Shown: positions 12,229-24,336, numbered from the stretch's first letter. The stretch is DNA of 64,000 bases from Aselliscus stoliczkanus (GCA_033961575.1 CM066735.1:31143501-31207500), one strand, 5' to 3'. The notes: generated from the letters alone by a model not told the origin. A program made the numbers and translations.

Positions 12229-12724
12229 AAAGATTTTATTGGGGAATTGGGGGAGGGGATCAGTGTTGGAGAATTGGGGAAGGGGACCAGCCAAGTTGTT
12301 GTTCTTCACCCTTCATTGTAGAGGGCTCCAGTCGCCATCTGGCTTCCCGTTGGCAGCTTGTGGCCTCTAAGCTCAAGGTGCTGTGTTCAATCTTAGTTAT
12401 GGGTGGGCATAGTCACCATCCCATGCGGGAGTAGAACCAGCAGCTTTGTTGTTAAGAACGCAGGCTCTATCCACTGAGCCATCCGGGCAGCAGCTCAGCT
12501 CAAGGTGCCAAGTTCAGTCTTAGTTGCTCATGGCCATAGCCCACCATCAATCAGGCAATTTTGCTGTTACACCAGCTGAGCCATCCTGCCACCTGTTGGC
12601 AGCTCAGCAGCAGCTCAGTTGGGGCACAGCATCACTGGCCCATGTGGGAATTGATCCGGCGGCCCTGTTGCTCAGAGCTCACGCTCTAAGCCAATTCAAC
12701 CAACTGAGCCATTTGGCGAGCCCC
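12226..12724 (-). mobile_element. Composite SINE-based retroelement, antisense
   Basis: Read on the minus strand: a tRNA-like head and SINE-2 body (12724 to about 12574); two diverged repeats about 127 bases apart (both contain GCTCAAGGTG on +, at 12371 and 12498); a second tRNA-like box A region near 12465-12485; and a C-rich tail ending CCCCAATAAAATCTTTAAA. The tail is shared with 52031-52501. Simple repeat growth at the tail end hides any target-site duplication. No protein is encoded. Confidence 0.75.
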
Positions 12725-12824
12725 AAAAGTATTGTTTAATGTGATGCTTTTATTTTTTGGGATTTATATGAATGATATAATCACAAATACAAATAAAAAT
12801 GATATGAAAATATTTTAATAGTTT

Positions 12825-13260
12825 CCTTTAGGCTGTTATAACCAAGTACCACAAATTGGGTGGCTTAAATAACTAAAATTTACCGTCTCATAGTTTTGGA
12901 GGCCAAAAGTCCAGACAAGGTGGGTTCCCTCTAAAGACCTGAGAGAATATCTCTTCCATGCTTCTCTCCTAGCTTCTGGTGGTTTCCTGGCAATTTTTGG
13001 CATTTCTGGGCTAGTAGACATATCACCCCAGTTTCTACCTTTATGTTCATAGGCATTCTCCCTGTGTTCTTGTTTCTGAGTCCAAATTTCCCCCAGTCAT
13101 ATTAGATCAGGGGCCCATCCTACTCTAATATGACCGCATCTTGACTAATTACATTTGCAATGAGCCTGTTTCCTAATAAGGTTACATTCTGAAGTACTGG
13201 GGCCTAAGATTTCAACTATGGTTTTTTGAGGGACACAATTCAAATCATAATATATCATAA
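12825..13260 (+). repeat. Old interspersed repeat, copy 2 of 3
   Basis: Same block order as 2640-3030 and 58010-58390: GGCTGTTATAACCAAGTACC, ACAAATTGGGTGGCTTAAAT, GTCATATTAGATCAGGG, and GAGGGACACAATTCAAATCA near the right end. Confidence 0.65.
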
Positions 13261-13669
13261 TTATTTATAATTGAAAACTGGATACCACCTATATATCCAA
13301 CAAAAAGGGAATAGTTAGGTGAATTTTAGCGAAGCTGTATGTGGCAATATTATGCATCCACTAAATTTCATCTTTTCTATGACATGGGAAATTACTCCAG
13401 ATATAATGTTAAATATAAACATTAGACTAAAAAGAAAAAAAAAAGAAAAAAAAAAACCCTGAATAGTACAATGAAATTTGTACATAAAAGACTGGAAGGA
13501 AATATTATATACCAAAATCTTTATACCCTATATTTCTTGGTGGTAGGATCAAAAGTGATCCTAGTTTTTATATTTATATTTTTATAAGTAATATAATTTA
13601 TACTTAGAAATATGTTTGCAACCAGACTTTAAAAAATATTATGACCCTGTGTCTCAGAGTTTGGTAATC

Positions 13670-13727
13670 TTTCCTTCCTTCCTTCCTTCCTTCCTTCCTT
13701 CCTTCCTTCCTTCCTTCCTTCCTTCCT
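13670..13727 (+). repeat. (TTCC)n microsatellite
   Basis: About 14 TTCC units, ending 34 bases before the acceptor of DDX60 exon i. Confidence 0.97.
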
Positions 13728-13761
13728 CAATAGTTACATTCATCTGTCTCATTGTTCCTAG

Positions 13762-13909
13762 GTAATTCTAGATGACCTTCCCAAGGAATTTGCTGAAGTG
13801 GTAAAGGAACACAATAACAGAATTCAGAAGAATTTTGGTTCCTTCCTCCTAACAATTTCTAAGTTGGCTGACATGAAAAAAGAACACCAACTACCTCTCT
13901 CAGAAATTG
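13762..13909 (+). CDS. DDX60: DDX60 exon i, C-terminal region
   Basis: Forty-nine codons plus one base. VILDDLPKEFAEVVKEHNNR corresponds to human VFLDDLPEDFSDALDEYNMK. The MKKEHQLPLS stretch resembles DDX60L more than DDX60. Donor GTAAGC. A (TTCC)n microsatellite ends about 35 bases upstream of the acceptor and may act as an extended pyrimidine tract. Confidence 0.93.
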
Positions 13910-14839
13910 GTAAGCTTGTGAACCAAATGTGACGTTAATAAAAGAAAATAAACGTAAATATTTTGAGATAAAACTAAATTTTACAAAATAAAGATAAAAC
14001 TATTGCAATAAGTAAATCCAGAAACTAGCATAATCCTTCAGATCTATGCTGCAGAAATTATATACTGAAAACATATTATTTGGAATTAGCTAAACCACCA
14101 TAGATTTGATTTGACACTAAATGCTTAAAATATTTCTGTATTTTCTGGTGTTATTATAAGTTCACAGACCATGCAATGGTCTAAATTTATTCTAAAATAT
14201 CCCCTTTCCTATTGGTGCTATTTGTCTTTTAGTAGCTATTGATTCTCTTAACTAGTTAAACTTTCAAATCTGAATAAATTAGAAATATAAGAAAATGAAT
14301 ATTGGCATATTTATTAGCAGTCATCAGTATGTTGTACTTATATGAGTATTATGGGTGACATTAAAGAAGTTAAGGCTTTGCCCAGGCCTTTGAGGAAAGG
14401 ACAGAAAGGACAGTAAAAAAGGAAAATACAAATATAAGGAAAAATCAGTAATGTATGCTAGATGAAGTAAAGGGGTTAGAAGTAGAGAAAATACTCAATG
14501 CCCCAAGATGAAAAGGCAGAAGGAGAGAGAGCTAAGAGGAAAAAGGGAAGGTGGCAGAATTCTATTTTCCCCACTTGCAGAGGAAGCAAGAAAAAAAAAT
14601 GGAGCAGTAAGGGCTGATTTGGTTTATTCATATTTCTGGATAGATTATTATATTGGAATGCTGAAGGCTTATGAAGGACAAAGAGAAAATGGTCAACTAA
14701 TAAAATGGAGAAATTAGCTAATAATGAGTCATCTTTATAGAAAAGAACCTAAATGTCCCCAGGCAATTTTCTACACTGGAAATTTGGAAGGGTGAATGCA
14801 ATTATCTTTCTTCTCTATTTTTCTCTGAGATGATTTCTG

Positions 14840-15350
14840 TGGTAGACAGACTTGAAATCCCCTACCAAAGATGTCTGGGTCCTAATCTTGGGAACCTGTG
14901 AGTATATAGTGATATATAGCAAAGGGTGAACTAAGATTGCAGATTGAATTAAATTTTTCAATCATTGAACCTTGAAATGAGTAGATTATCCTGGATTATC
15001 TGTGTGGACCCAAGGTAATCAGAGGGATCCTTATAAGTGAAAAGGGGAGGCAGAAGAATCAGTGTTAGAGAGATATGATATGAGAAAGCTTTGGCCAATC
15101 ATCGCTGGTTTTGAAGATGGAAGGAGGCCACCTGTCAAAGACTGTGCAGCAGCCTCTAGAAGTTGGAAAAAGCAAGGAATAGATTCTCTCCTAGAGCCTT
15201 CCAGAATAACAAGAACAGCTCTGGTTATACCTTGGCTTTAGCCTAGTGAGACCCATTTTAGGTTTCTGATTTCCAGAACTGTAATACTACAAATTTGGGT
15301 TGTGTTAAAACACAAAGTTTTATGTTATACCACAAAGTTGTATTGTGGTA
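14840..15350 (+). repeat. Old LTR-like or medium reiterated repeat
   Basis: Blocks GATGTCTGGGTCCTAATC, ATTATCCTGGATTATCTG, AGCCTCTAGAAGTTGG, AGTGAGACCCATTTTAGG in the order of a widespread ancient mammalian repeat. Family name not certain. Confidence 0.5.
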
Positions 15351-15357
15351 CTTATTA

Positions 15358-15502
15358 GATTCTTTTCCTTTTTTTTAGCTGAGCCATCCTGCCACCTGTT
15401 GGCAGCTCAGTGGCAGCTCAGTTCAGGCTGGGCGTCAAACTGCTGTTGCTCAGAGCTTAGCTCGCACTCTTGAGCAGGCTCTGAATCAGCTTGCCCCAGG
15501 GT
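15358..15502 (-). mobile_element. tRNA-derived SINE (type 2), antisense
   Basis: A T-run, then AGCTGAGCCATCCTGCCACC, GTTGGCAGCTCAG and a GAGCTTAGCTCGCACTCTTG tRNA-like part. TACTTATTA flanks both sides (15349-15357 and 15503-15511), a plausible TSD. The head is truncated or diverged. Confidence 0.8.
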
Positions 15503-15799
15503 TACTTATTAACTCCAAGTCATACATTTAATTTTGGGTGCTTACAGGTTGGGCATTAAATCTTTGTATTTATCTCCTAAACTTGGATCAACTGAACAAT
15601 TAATATGGTAGTCATATGGATGAAGCTGAATTAGAAAACATGGTTTTCACTTTCAGTGAAAGGTGATTCAGAAAGCATAGCCCTGAGTGAAGCTGCACCT
15701 CCCTGTCCCCCTAATGAAACAGTAATGTCCCTTTCTTATAGATTCTATTCTCTGAGTTACCACACATAACAGAGAAAATGTAGAATGTATCTTTTTAGT

Positions 15800-16283
15800 A
15801 ATCAGGTGGATCAGAAACAGAGACTGAAAGACAATTACATAGAAAAGGACAGAAAGACAGAGGCAGATAGATAGGAGACATAGAGAGAGACAATCAGGGA
15901 GAGAGAAGTAGAAAGAGAAAAACAGAGATAAGACACAAGCACAGTAAGAAACGCACATACACAGAGAGATGGACAGAATTAAAAACAGAAATAGACAGAG
16001 GCAAACACATGGACAGAAAGATGGAAGAGATACAGACATAAAGAAAGAGAGAGATTAACAAAGACAAACTAAGAGAGTGAGACAGAAAAAAAGAGAGAGG
16101 ACAACACAAAGTGGAGAGTAAACAGGAGCAAACATGACAGACGAAGCAAGGCAGAGAGAGAGCAACAGAAGAAAGGCAGTGAGTAATTCAAATAAGACAA
16201 GGAGACACACAGAAACGAGTGTTATTGTTGAAGAAAGAAGTCAGAGGAGAAAGGAAGGAGGATATGGAGGGAAGGAGGTGGGG

Positions 16284-16325
<42 letters not shown>
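15800..16325 (+). repeat. Purine-rich tract and (GATA)n
   Basis: A long degenerate GA/ACAGA-rich tract, followed by a pure (GATA)n at 16284-16325. Frames across it are low-complexity shadows. Confidence 0.93.
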
Positions 16326-16327
<2 letters not shown>

Positions 16328-16999
16328 GATAGGTAGACAAGATAGATAGCTATTTGAGATGCATATAGCTCCTTTTCCCAAATTCATCACTCAGGCCTAG
16401 GGTGACATGAGTGAGCTCCACAAGACCTAGAAATGTCCCTCTATTAATTTTGCCTCCTGGTGAGTAACATGGGCATTTCTCTCCTTCTGTTGAAATACGA
16501 ATATGAGAGTTAGCATAAGTAAATGGGCAATGATGTCAATTTTAACTATATTATGAGAAATTTGGCAGTTTTCGTAACCCTATAGCATCTTGAGAGGAAT
16601 TAATTGAAAATAAAATTCATTTTAAAGGACAGTTGGATGGTGCTGGGTTTTGACTTGGGATCCTCAGATCCACTAGTGTCCACTGAAGCAAATTTCCTGC
16701 TTTGTAAATAGTGTCTATCTATTTTCTGAGTGGATAGACATGGAGTTACCCAGTTGGACCAATTAATAACTACAAATAATAGAACCACTAGTAGATTTAG
16801 TTTTAGAAGACAGACTTCCGAGTGATGATCCAGGAGTACAATCCTTAAATTTTCATCTTAAATATTTTCCTTTAAGCAACTTTCAGCAATTTTCCTAGTA
16901 ATAATGGCAAAAACACATGATGTGTTTTAAATAATTTGTGTTTTATAGGAGAGCCATTTTCAATTATTTTCTTATTTGATTTTCTAATTGATTTATTAG

Positions 17000-17142
17000 A
17001 CTTTTCCGGTAAAGAATATGAAGATTCTGAACTGGTCTCTCATTTGATGCCTGGGACTGAGAGCAGAACTGCTGTTTCCCCATTTGCTTGCCTGTCAAAT
17101 ATGACTGATCAAAGTTTATTTGATATTGATGTGGTAAATGAT
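17000..17142 (+). CDS. DDX60: DDX60 exon j, C-terminal region
   Basis: Two bases complete an aspartate codon, then 47 codons. FSGKEYEDSELVSHLMPG matches human FTGKECEDSQLVSHLMSC, followed by RTAVSPFACLSN. The acceptor is ATTGATTTATTAG. The frame is also open upstream to another AG at about 16948, but the family match starts only here. Donor GTACGT at 17143 keeps phase 0 with the next exon. Confidence 0.9.
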
Positions 17143-17180
17143 GTACGTAAATTCTGAAACTTTCTTTTACCCTCTTATTC

Positions 17181-17220
17181 ATTTAAGAAAAATAATTTTT
17201 ATTTAAGAAAAATAATTTTT
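17181..17220 (+). repeat. 20-bp perfect tandem duplication
   Basis: The block ATTTAAGAAAAATAATTTTT occurs twice in direct succession, 39 bases after the donor of DDX60 exon j. Confidence 0.97.
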
Positions 17221-17303
17221 ACTTGATTATAATACTAGCTAAGTGTCCAGTAAAACAAAGCCATACCCTTATTGTATAACGGTAGTACTTGTCACTGAAG
17301 TGG

Positions 17304-17329
17304 ATATATATATATATATATATATATAC
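17304..17329. repeat. (TA)n microsatellite
   Basis: Thirteen TA units in an intron. Confidence 0.95.
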
Positions 17330-17367
17330 ATTTTTTTCTTTCACTAATTGAGTTATTTTAAAATAGA

Positions 17368-17524
17368 GGCTGGCCAAATGGCGCGGTGGTTAAGTGCTGT
17401 CTTGGGAAGCCAGCGGCCCTGGTTCGGACCCACATATGAGGGCCAGTGATACTGCCCTCAAAAAATAAAATTAAAATAAAATAAAATAAAATAAATAAAA
17501 TAAAATAAAATAAAATAAAATAAA
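17368..17524 (+). mobile_element. tRNA-derived SINE (type 1) with (TAAAA)n tail
   Basis: GGCTGGCCAAATGGCGCGG, box A-like GCGCGGTGGTTAAG, GAAGCCAGCGGCCC, box B-like GGTTCGGACCC, then ATATGAGGGCCAGTGA and ACTGCCCTC, with an expanded (TAAAA)n tail. The same family recurs at 22255, 43069 and 56550 in antisense. Confidence 0.88.
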
Positions 17525-18438
17525 TAGAAAAACTGAGTTAGATAAGGAAGAGAATGTGACTTTCTCAATTGACCATTCTGTATCAATTGTCTCACTGTGT
17601 GAATCACTGTAGTATAAGCCCTCCGCATTCTAGGTGTGAATAAAGACGAGGAACCTCAGTGTTTATCACCTGCCAGAAATGATGAATCTTGGGAGCTATC
17701 ACAGAACTATTGAGTTCAAAATGCACATTAACATTGGAGAAGCCCTCGTATAACCCTTTTGAGGGCTGTTGGTGTTTGTCTTCATTTGTGTGACTCCTGC
17801 ACCTAAAATTGGTATTTGGTACAGAATAGAAACTCAATAAATATATATCAACTTTTTGAAACTAACACAAGAGCCACTTTTTTTCCTGCCCCACATGACT
17901 TGTTGTAATGAGACTGCCCATCCTACCTGGTTTCCTGACAACTTGTCCATGGCATATTGATAGAAAATAAATGACAATGACTGTGATTATACCATTGACC
18001 AAAATCAGATACTTTTATCTTGAAAGTGAAAAATAGATGTGTATGGAAAAAAATAACAAGGACCACTACTGTTACGTGTAGCAGATGCCCGTATATTTGT
18101 AAGCTCACAAATATTTTCTGGGAAAATGAATTAAAAACAAATATTTGTAGTATATTTCGAAGGTTGTAACTTCAAATTCTGAATAAATTAGAGATAATAT
18201 TGTGATTTCAAAAATAATTTTAATATTTTGAGTATTTATCTTTGTACTAATTTTCTTTGGCTATTTAAAGTTTGGAGAATCTTAATACACATAACATTTG
18301 GCAATATTTCATTAAAATATATTAGGTTATTGTTTTAGTTAGCTAGATATAATGAACCACAGTAATCAAATTTTATAGTAGATTAAGGCATATATCAAAG
18401 AAAAAATGCTCATAATCTACAATGTCTGCATTCCTTAG

Positions 18439-18590
18439 GCTATATTACAAACAATTGATGTGAATGATAAAAATATTCCTATCCTTTGCTTGGAGAAACG
18501 TGATAAGAATGGAAGGAAGTGTCCATTGAATGCTTATGCATTGAACTTCTACAAAACTGGTTCCCTGTTTGCACTTACTGTGGATAATTG
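18439..18590 (+). CDS. DDX60: DDX60 exon k, C-terminal region
   Basis: Fifty codons plus two bases. The diagnostic part is DKNGRKCPLNAYALNFYKTG, equivalent to human DNRGRKMSLNAYALDFYKHG. The first 20 residues are poorly conserved. Acceptor TTCCTTAG, donor GTAGGA. It is followed by a 5.6-kb intron filled largely by L1-derived sequence. Confidence 0.93.
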
Positions 18591-21500
18591 GTAGGACCTT
18601 TTCTATTTTAACTCTATAGACATGTATGTTTGTGTAATTGACACTTATTGTGCTGTAGCATTATGATTTATGAAGATACTTTTAAGACGCAGCAATTTAG
18701 GAAGAGTCATGAAGATGCAGTTTTCATGGAACTATTTTTAAAATGCTATTTGTAATTTATTATTATTATTATTATTATTGAGATGAAGTTTGCATAACAT
18801 AAAATTAACTATATTAAAGTGACATTCAATAACATTTGGTACATTCATAATATTATGCAACAATCACCTCTATCTAGTTACTAAACATTGTCGTTAACCC
18901 AAAGGGAAAATCTGTGCCCATTCAGCAGTAACTCCCACTCCTTCATTCCCCCAACCTCTGGCAACTCTCTGTCTCTATGGATTGACCTAGTCTGAATATT
19001 TCAAGTAAATAGAATCATACAATTATGTGAACTCTTGTGTCTGACTTCTTTCACTATAACATCTCAGGTTGTAGCATTATCAGTGTTTCACTCCTTTTTA
19101 TAGTTGAATAATGTCCCATTGTATGTGTATATACAACTTGTTTATCCAGGTGATGAACATTTGGGTTGTTTCAACTTTTGGCTATTGTGAATAGTGCTGC
19201 TATGAACATGCATGTACATTTATTTGTTTGAGTGCCTGTTGTTTTCAGTTCTTCTGGGTAGACAACTAGCAGAAGAATTGCTGGTCATATAGTAACCCTA
19301 TATTTAATTTTTTGAGAAATTGCTGAAATATTTTTCACAGCAATTTAACTATTTTACATTGCCACCAGTAATACACAAGGCTTCTGATTTCTCCATAACC
19401 TCATAACACTTGTTATTTCCATATATATATCCCATTCTAGTGGGTGTTAGTGATATATATCTCATTGTAATTTTTATTGCATTTTCCTAAACACTAATGA
19501 AGTTGAGCATCTTTTCATATTATGAAAATATGTATATATTCTTTGTATATACTCTTTGGAGAAATGTCTATTCAAATTATTTGCCCATTTTTAATTTTTT
19601 TTTCTTTTGTTCTTGAGTTGTAGACAATTTTTATGTATTTTGGATACTTAAACCCTTACAAAATATATGATTTGCAAATATTTTCTCCTTTTGTGTAAGC
19701 TATCTTTGCATTTTCTTCATAATGTCCTTTGATACACAAAAGTTTTTAATTTTGATGAAGTCTAACCAACCTATTTTTAGTTCTGTTGCTTATACTTTTG
19801 GTATCATATCTAAAAATCTATTCCCAAATCTAAGGTCATGAAAATTTATCCTTATGTTTCTTCTAAGAGTGTTTTGGTTTTAGCTCTTATACTTAGGTTG
19901 TTAATTCATTTTGAATACATTTTGATATAAAATGAGACAAGGTCCAATTTCATTCATTTGCATGTAGATATACAGTTTTCCCAGCACCAAGTTTCTGAAT
20001 TCTTTCCCTATTGAATGGTCTTGGCACTTGGTCAAAAATCAATTGACTATAGGTGTATGGGTTTATTTCTGAACTCTCAGTTATATTACATTAGTCTTTA
20101 TGTTTATCCTTATGCCAGTACCATACTGTTTTGATTACTATAACTTTTGAAGTAAGAAAGTCTGTGTCTTCAATTTTGATTTTCATATTCAAAATTATTT
20201 TAGCTATTCAAGGTACTTTATAATTCCATATGAATTTGAGGATGGTATTTTCCACTTCTACAAAAAAGGCTGTGGGAATTTTGATAGGTATTGCAACAAA
20301 TCTATAGATCACTTTGGGTAATATTGTCATCTTAACAATATTAAGTCTTTCAATCCATACATATAAAATGTCTTTTCATTTCTTAGGTCCTCTTAAATTT
20401 CTTTCAACAATGTTGTAGTTTTCAGTGTACAAGTTTTTAACCTCTTTGGTTAAATTTATTCCTAGGTATTTCATTTTTTGGATGTCACTAAAATTGGATT
20501 TTTTCCCCCTTAATATCCTTTTCAGAAGGTAACTTGCTTGTGTATTGAAGCACAACTGATTTTTAAGTGTTGATCTTGTTATCTATAATTTTCAAAATTT
20601 ATTTATTAGGTCTAATATTTATTTTGTGGATTCGTCAGGATTTTCTCTATATGGGATCATTTCACCCTTGAATAGAGAGTTTTACTTCTATTCCAATTTG
20701 GATTTTTTTTCCCCACTTCTTCTTACTTAACTGCTCCTGTAAAATATTGAATAGAAGTGGTATAAGCAGGCATCCTTGTTCTGTTCCTGATCTTAGGAAA
20801 TAGCTTTTAGGTTGTTTTTTTAATTTATTTGTTTTTGTTTGTTTGTTTGCTTTTATCATTTTGATGTTAGTTGTAAGATTTTCCATAAATGTCCTTTATT
20901 GTGTTTAGGTAGTTTTTTTGTATTCCTAGTTTGCTGGGTATTTTTTATCGTGAAAGGACTTTTTAAAGTGCTTATTGTACATTAACTGAGGTGATCGTGT
21001 GGCTCTTTTCCTTAATTCTATTAATCTGATGTATTATGTTGATTGACTTTCTTATGATGATTTTTTTTACATTCCTGGGATAAGGCCTAGGATAAAGCCC
21101 AATAAGTCATAGTGTATAATCTTTTAAATATACTGTTGTATTCAGTTTGCTGGTATTTGGTTAAGGAATTTTGCACCTACATTTATAAGGAATATTGATC
21201 TGTAGTTTTCTTTTCTTGTAATGTATTAGTCTAGTTTCAGCATGAGGGTAATATATGCTTCATAGAATGAGTTAGGATAATTGATATTAATTCTTTAAAT
21301 GTTTGGCAGAATTCACCAGTGAAGCCAGCTGGTCTGGACTTTTCTTTGCTGGGAAGTTTTTGATAACTGATTACATTTCTTGTTATAAGGTTTATTAGAT
21401 TTTCTATTTCCTTTGAGTCAGTTTTAGTAATTTGCATATTTCTAGGAATTTATCCATTTAACCCAGATTATGTAATTTTTTGGTATACAGTTAGTTGTTT

Positions 21501-22254
21501 TATAGTATTCTTATATAATTCATTTTGTTTTTATAACATAGGTAGTAATGTCCCCACATTCATTTCTAATTTTATTTATTTTCATTTTCTTTTTTTATTT
21601 CTTTATCAGTCTAGGTAAAAATTTGTCAATTTTGTTGATCTTTTATGGGATCCAAACTTTGTTTCATTGATTCTCTTTATTGTTTCTCTATTCTGTATTG
21701 CATTTATCACCACACTGACCTTTTTTTATTTCCCTTATTTTGCTAGCTTAAGTGTTAGATCATTCTTTGTCTGGTTCTTTAAGGTACAAATTTAGGTTGT
21801 TGATTTCAGGATTTTTATCTTTTTCAGAATAGGTATTAACTGGTATAAATTTCCTGTTGAGCACTATTTTCTCTATATGCCATAAGTTTTGTTATGTTGT
21901 GCTTTTACTGTCATTTGTTTCTAAGTGTTTTCTAGTTTTCCTGTGATTTCATCTTTGACCCATTGTTTTGTGCTGTTTAATTTCCATATATTTGTCAATT
22001 TTCCAATTTTCCTTCTGTTAATGACTCAGGCTTCATTTCATTGTGGCCCGAAAAGATATTTTGTATGACTTCAGTATTTTTAAATACTTTGAAACTTGTT
22101 TTATAGCCTAACATATGATCTCTTCAGGCAAATGTTCGATAATTTCTCCTTCTGATAGTTTGTTATTGGTGTATACAAATGCAACTGATTTCTGAATATT
22201 GACTTTGTATCCTGCTACCTTACTGAATTCACTTATCAGTTCCAATAGTTTTTT

Positions 22255-22517
22255 TTTTGAGGGCAGTGTCACTGGCCCTCATATGTGGGATCGAACCGGG
22301 GCCACTGGCTTCCCAGGCCAGCGCTTAACCACCACGCCACTCAGCTGGCCCTAAAAACTGTAACATTGGATTCTTTTTTTTTTTTAGCTGAGCCATCCTG
22401 CCACCTGTTGGCAGCTCAACGGCAACTCAGCTTGGGCTGGCCTCGAACAGCTGTTGCTCAGAGCTCAGCTCACACTCTTGAGCGAGCTCTTAACCAACTG
22501 AGCCACTTGACCAGCCC
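22255..22517 (-). mobile_element. Two joined SINEs (type 2 then type 1) with one TSD
   Basis: The direct repeat TTCCAATAGTTTTTT occurs at 22240-22254 and 22518-22532, outside both SINEs. On the minus strand the order is type 2 SINE, A-run, a 22-base unique linker, type 1 SINE, A-run. It sits inside the L1 block and is therefore younger than it. Confidence 0.85.
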
Positions 22518-22909
22518 TTCCAATAGTTTTTTGGTGGAGTCTTTGGGGTTCTCTAAGTATAGTATATATGTCTTATACCTTTTATTTTTTTCTCCCTCAG
22601 GAATAATTTCTGATAATTTTATCTATCAATAGGCACACTTTCTTGTTTCTTTACATGCTTCAAAGTTTTTTTTTTTGAGAACTGTACATTTTGAATATTA
22701 TAATGTGGTAATTCTAGAATTTTCACCCTTTTAGGCTTTGTTGTTTTGTTTCTGATTGGCCACCATAACTGTTTCACTTAGTGACTTTTCTAAGCTGCTT
22801 CTATAAGAAGTCTGTATTCTTCATCATGTGTGATCTCTGAAGTCCTTATTTCTTCAGTTTGTCTTCAGACAGTGTTTTGGCAGAGGTTTCTGTGAACACA
22901 AGAAGAGAA

Positions 22910-23060
22910 AGATGGAGGGAACGAAGGGTGGGAAAGAGAGAGAGAGAAAAAGAGAGAGAGATAGAGAAGAACGAGGAGTAGTAGTAGTAGTAGGAGGAGG
23001 AGGAGGAGGAGGAGGAGGAGGAGGAAGAAGAAGAAGAAGAGGAAGAAGAAGAGGGGGAGA
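22910..23060 (+). repeat. Purine-rich tract with (GAG)n
   Basis: Almost pure purine on the + strand, with GAG, GAA and GTA triplet runs from about 22978 to 23050. Confidence 0.95.
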
Positions 23061-23696
23061 AAGAAAAATGAAGGAAAAAATGCCTCCCATTCTTTACAGA
23101 TGGACTCTGTGCTGGAAACTCCTTTCAGCATAGTCCACTTAGTCCATTTATAACTCAGGCTAACAGATGCCTTACCCTGCTTCTCTCTCTTGCACTAATC
23201 CTAGGAACCAGCCAGAGGTGAAAGTTTAGGGTTCTGTCAGGTCTTTTCTGAGCATGTGTCCTACCCTAGTCATGAACATGGCTTTCTAAGTTCCCCAATA
23301 TATGTGGGTACTCTCTCCCAGATTTTTCTCACAGGTTTTTGTTACTCAGATGTATTGATTCAACTGTAACCATTTGTCCTAAGCAACTGCAAGCTTTACC
23401 ATTTTCCCTTCCTTGGTGAGTTCTAAGCCAGGCAAAATGAAAGCAAGTGCCTCACCTCAATCCTTTAGCCAGCTCCCAGACAGCTTAGAAGGGACAGATA
23501 ACACTTTCCTCATTTATAAGGCTAGTTGGCTCTCTTCCCTCTGCAACTATGGATCAGGGTCACACCGGGGACACAGGATGCTGTCTTCAAGACCCTAAAC
23601 TGGAAGGAAGGTGCCAAACGGGCACATAAAAATGTCACAAAGCTTTCCTACCTTGTCTAACCTTTTTTCATGATTTGAGTTAAACTTTTGACTGTT

Positions 23697-23740
23697 TTCT
23701 GATAAAATTGATTCTGAGTTCTGATAAAATTGATTCTGAC
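23697..23740 (+). repeat. 22-bp tandem duplication
   Basis: The block beginning TTCTGATAAAATTGATTC occurs twice head to tail, with one difference at the end. Confidence 0.95.
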
Positions 23741-23914
23741 AGTTTTGCTTGATTTTTTTCTTTTTTTTCTGATATTTCTGTGGAGAGATAGACCCTTGGA
23801 GCTGCCTACTCTGCCATTTTCAGTGATATCATGTATATGTGGCACCGTTTTTAACGTATGTTAAATACTTTGGTAATAATAATGCGTTACTATATAAATG
23901 CACTAAAAGACATA

Positions 23915-23954
23915 TTTTTAGACTTTACTAAAAATTTTTAGACTTTACTAAAAA
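23915..23954 (+). repeat. 20-bp tandem duplication
   Basis: TTTTTAGACTTTACTAAAAA occurs twice head to tail. Confidence 0.97.
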
Positions 23955-24174
23955 TATGACTAGTTTACTAGTTTATTTTAGGGCTAAAATAAGCCTAGTA
24001 AAATACTGATGCAAAGGATAGAAACACATCTTTGCAGTCTTTCCATATCTGTTTTTATTTTGTCTCTGGAAAAGCCAGCAATTCAGTGGTTATTTATTAT
24101 TTCCTTTCCTGTAGATTGATAATACTTGAAAACAACAAATTTATTTTTTTAAATGTTACTTTTTTTTCCTATAG

Positions 24175-24237
24175 GTTAAATATGGGAGATGCTTTTAATT
24201 TAATCAGAAGTTTCGCACTTACTATTCAGTCCATCAG
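24175..24237 (+). CDS. DDX60: DDX60 exon l, C-terminal region
   Basis: A 63-base exon: one base completes a tryptophan codon, then LNMGDAFNLIRSFALTIQSI and two trailing bases. The human equivalent is MNEGDAYYLLKDFALTIKSI. Acceptor CTATAG after a T-rich tract, donor GTATAG (weak). Confidence 0.92.
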
Positions 24238-24336
24238 GTATAGTAAACATTTCTGTTTTTGAAGAGCACATAATCAGCTAAACATCATTTAGTACAAATA
24301 ACAATGGTAATAATTTAAACACTTAATCTTTTACAG

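Larger units (their letters stand above)
18750..23840 (-). mobile_element. L1-derived block, antisense, interrupted
   Basis: The + strand is the complement of a mammalian L1: from 3' UTR-like sequence (18,750-19,600) through ORF2-like sequence (about 20,100-22,240), with further L1-like sequence to about 23,840. It is full of stops and not coding. A SINE pair is inserted at 22255-22517, and a purine tract sits at 22910-23060. The right end may be a separate element. Confidence 0.75.

Noticed and set aside
16949..16999. Earlier start for DDX60 exon j after the AG at about 16948
   Set aside because: The frame is open, but the added residues have no family match, and joining here would change the expected residue after SEI.
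22854..23133. Frames with poly-Pro, poly-Leu or poly-Gly runs
   Set aside because: They come from GAG/GAA triplet repeats and lie within a DDX60 intron.
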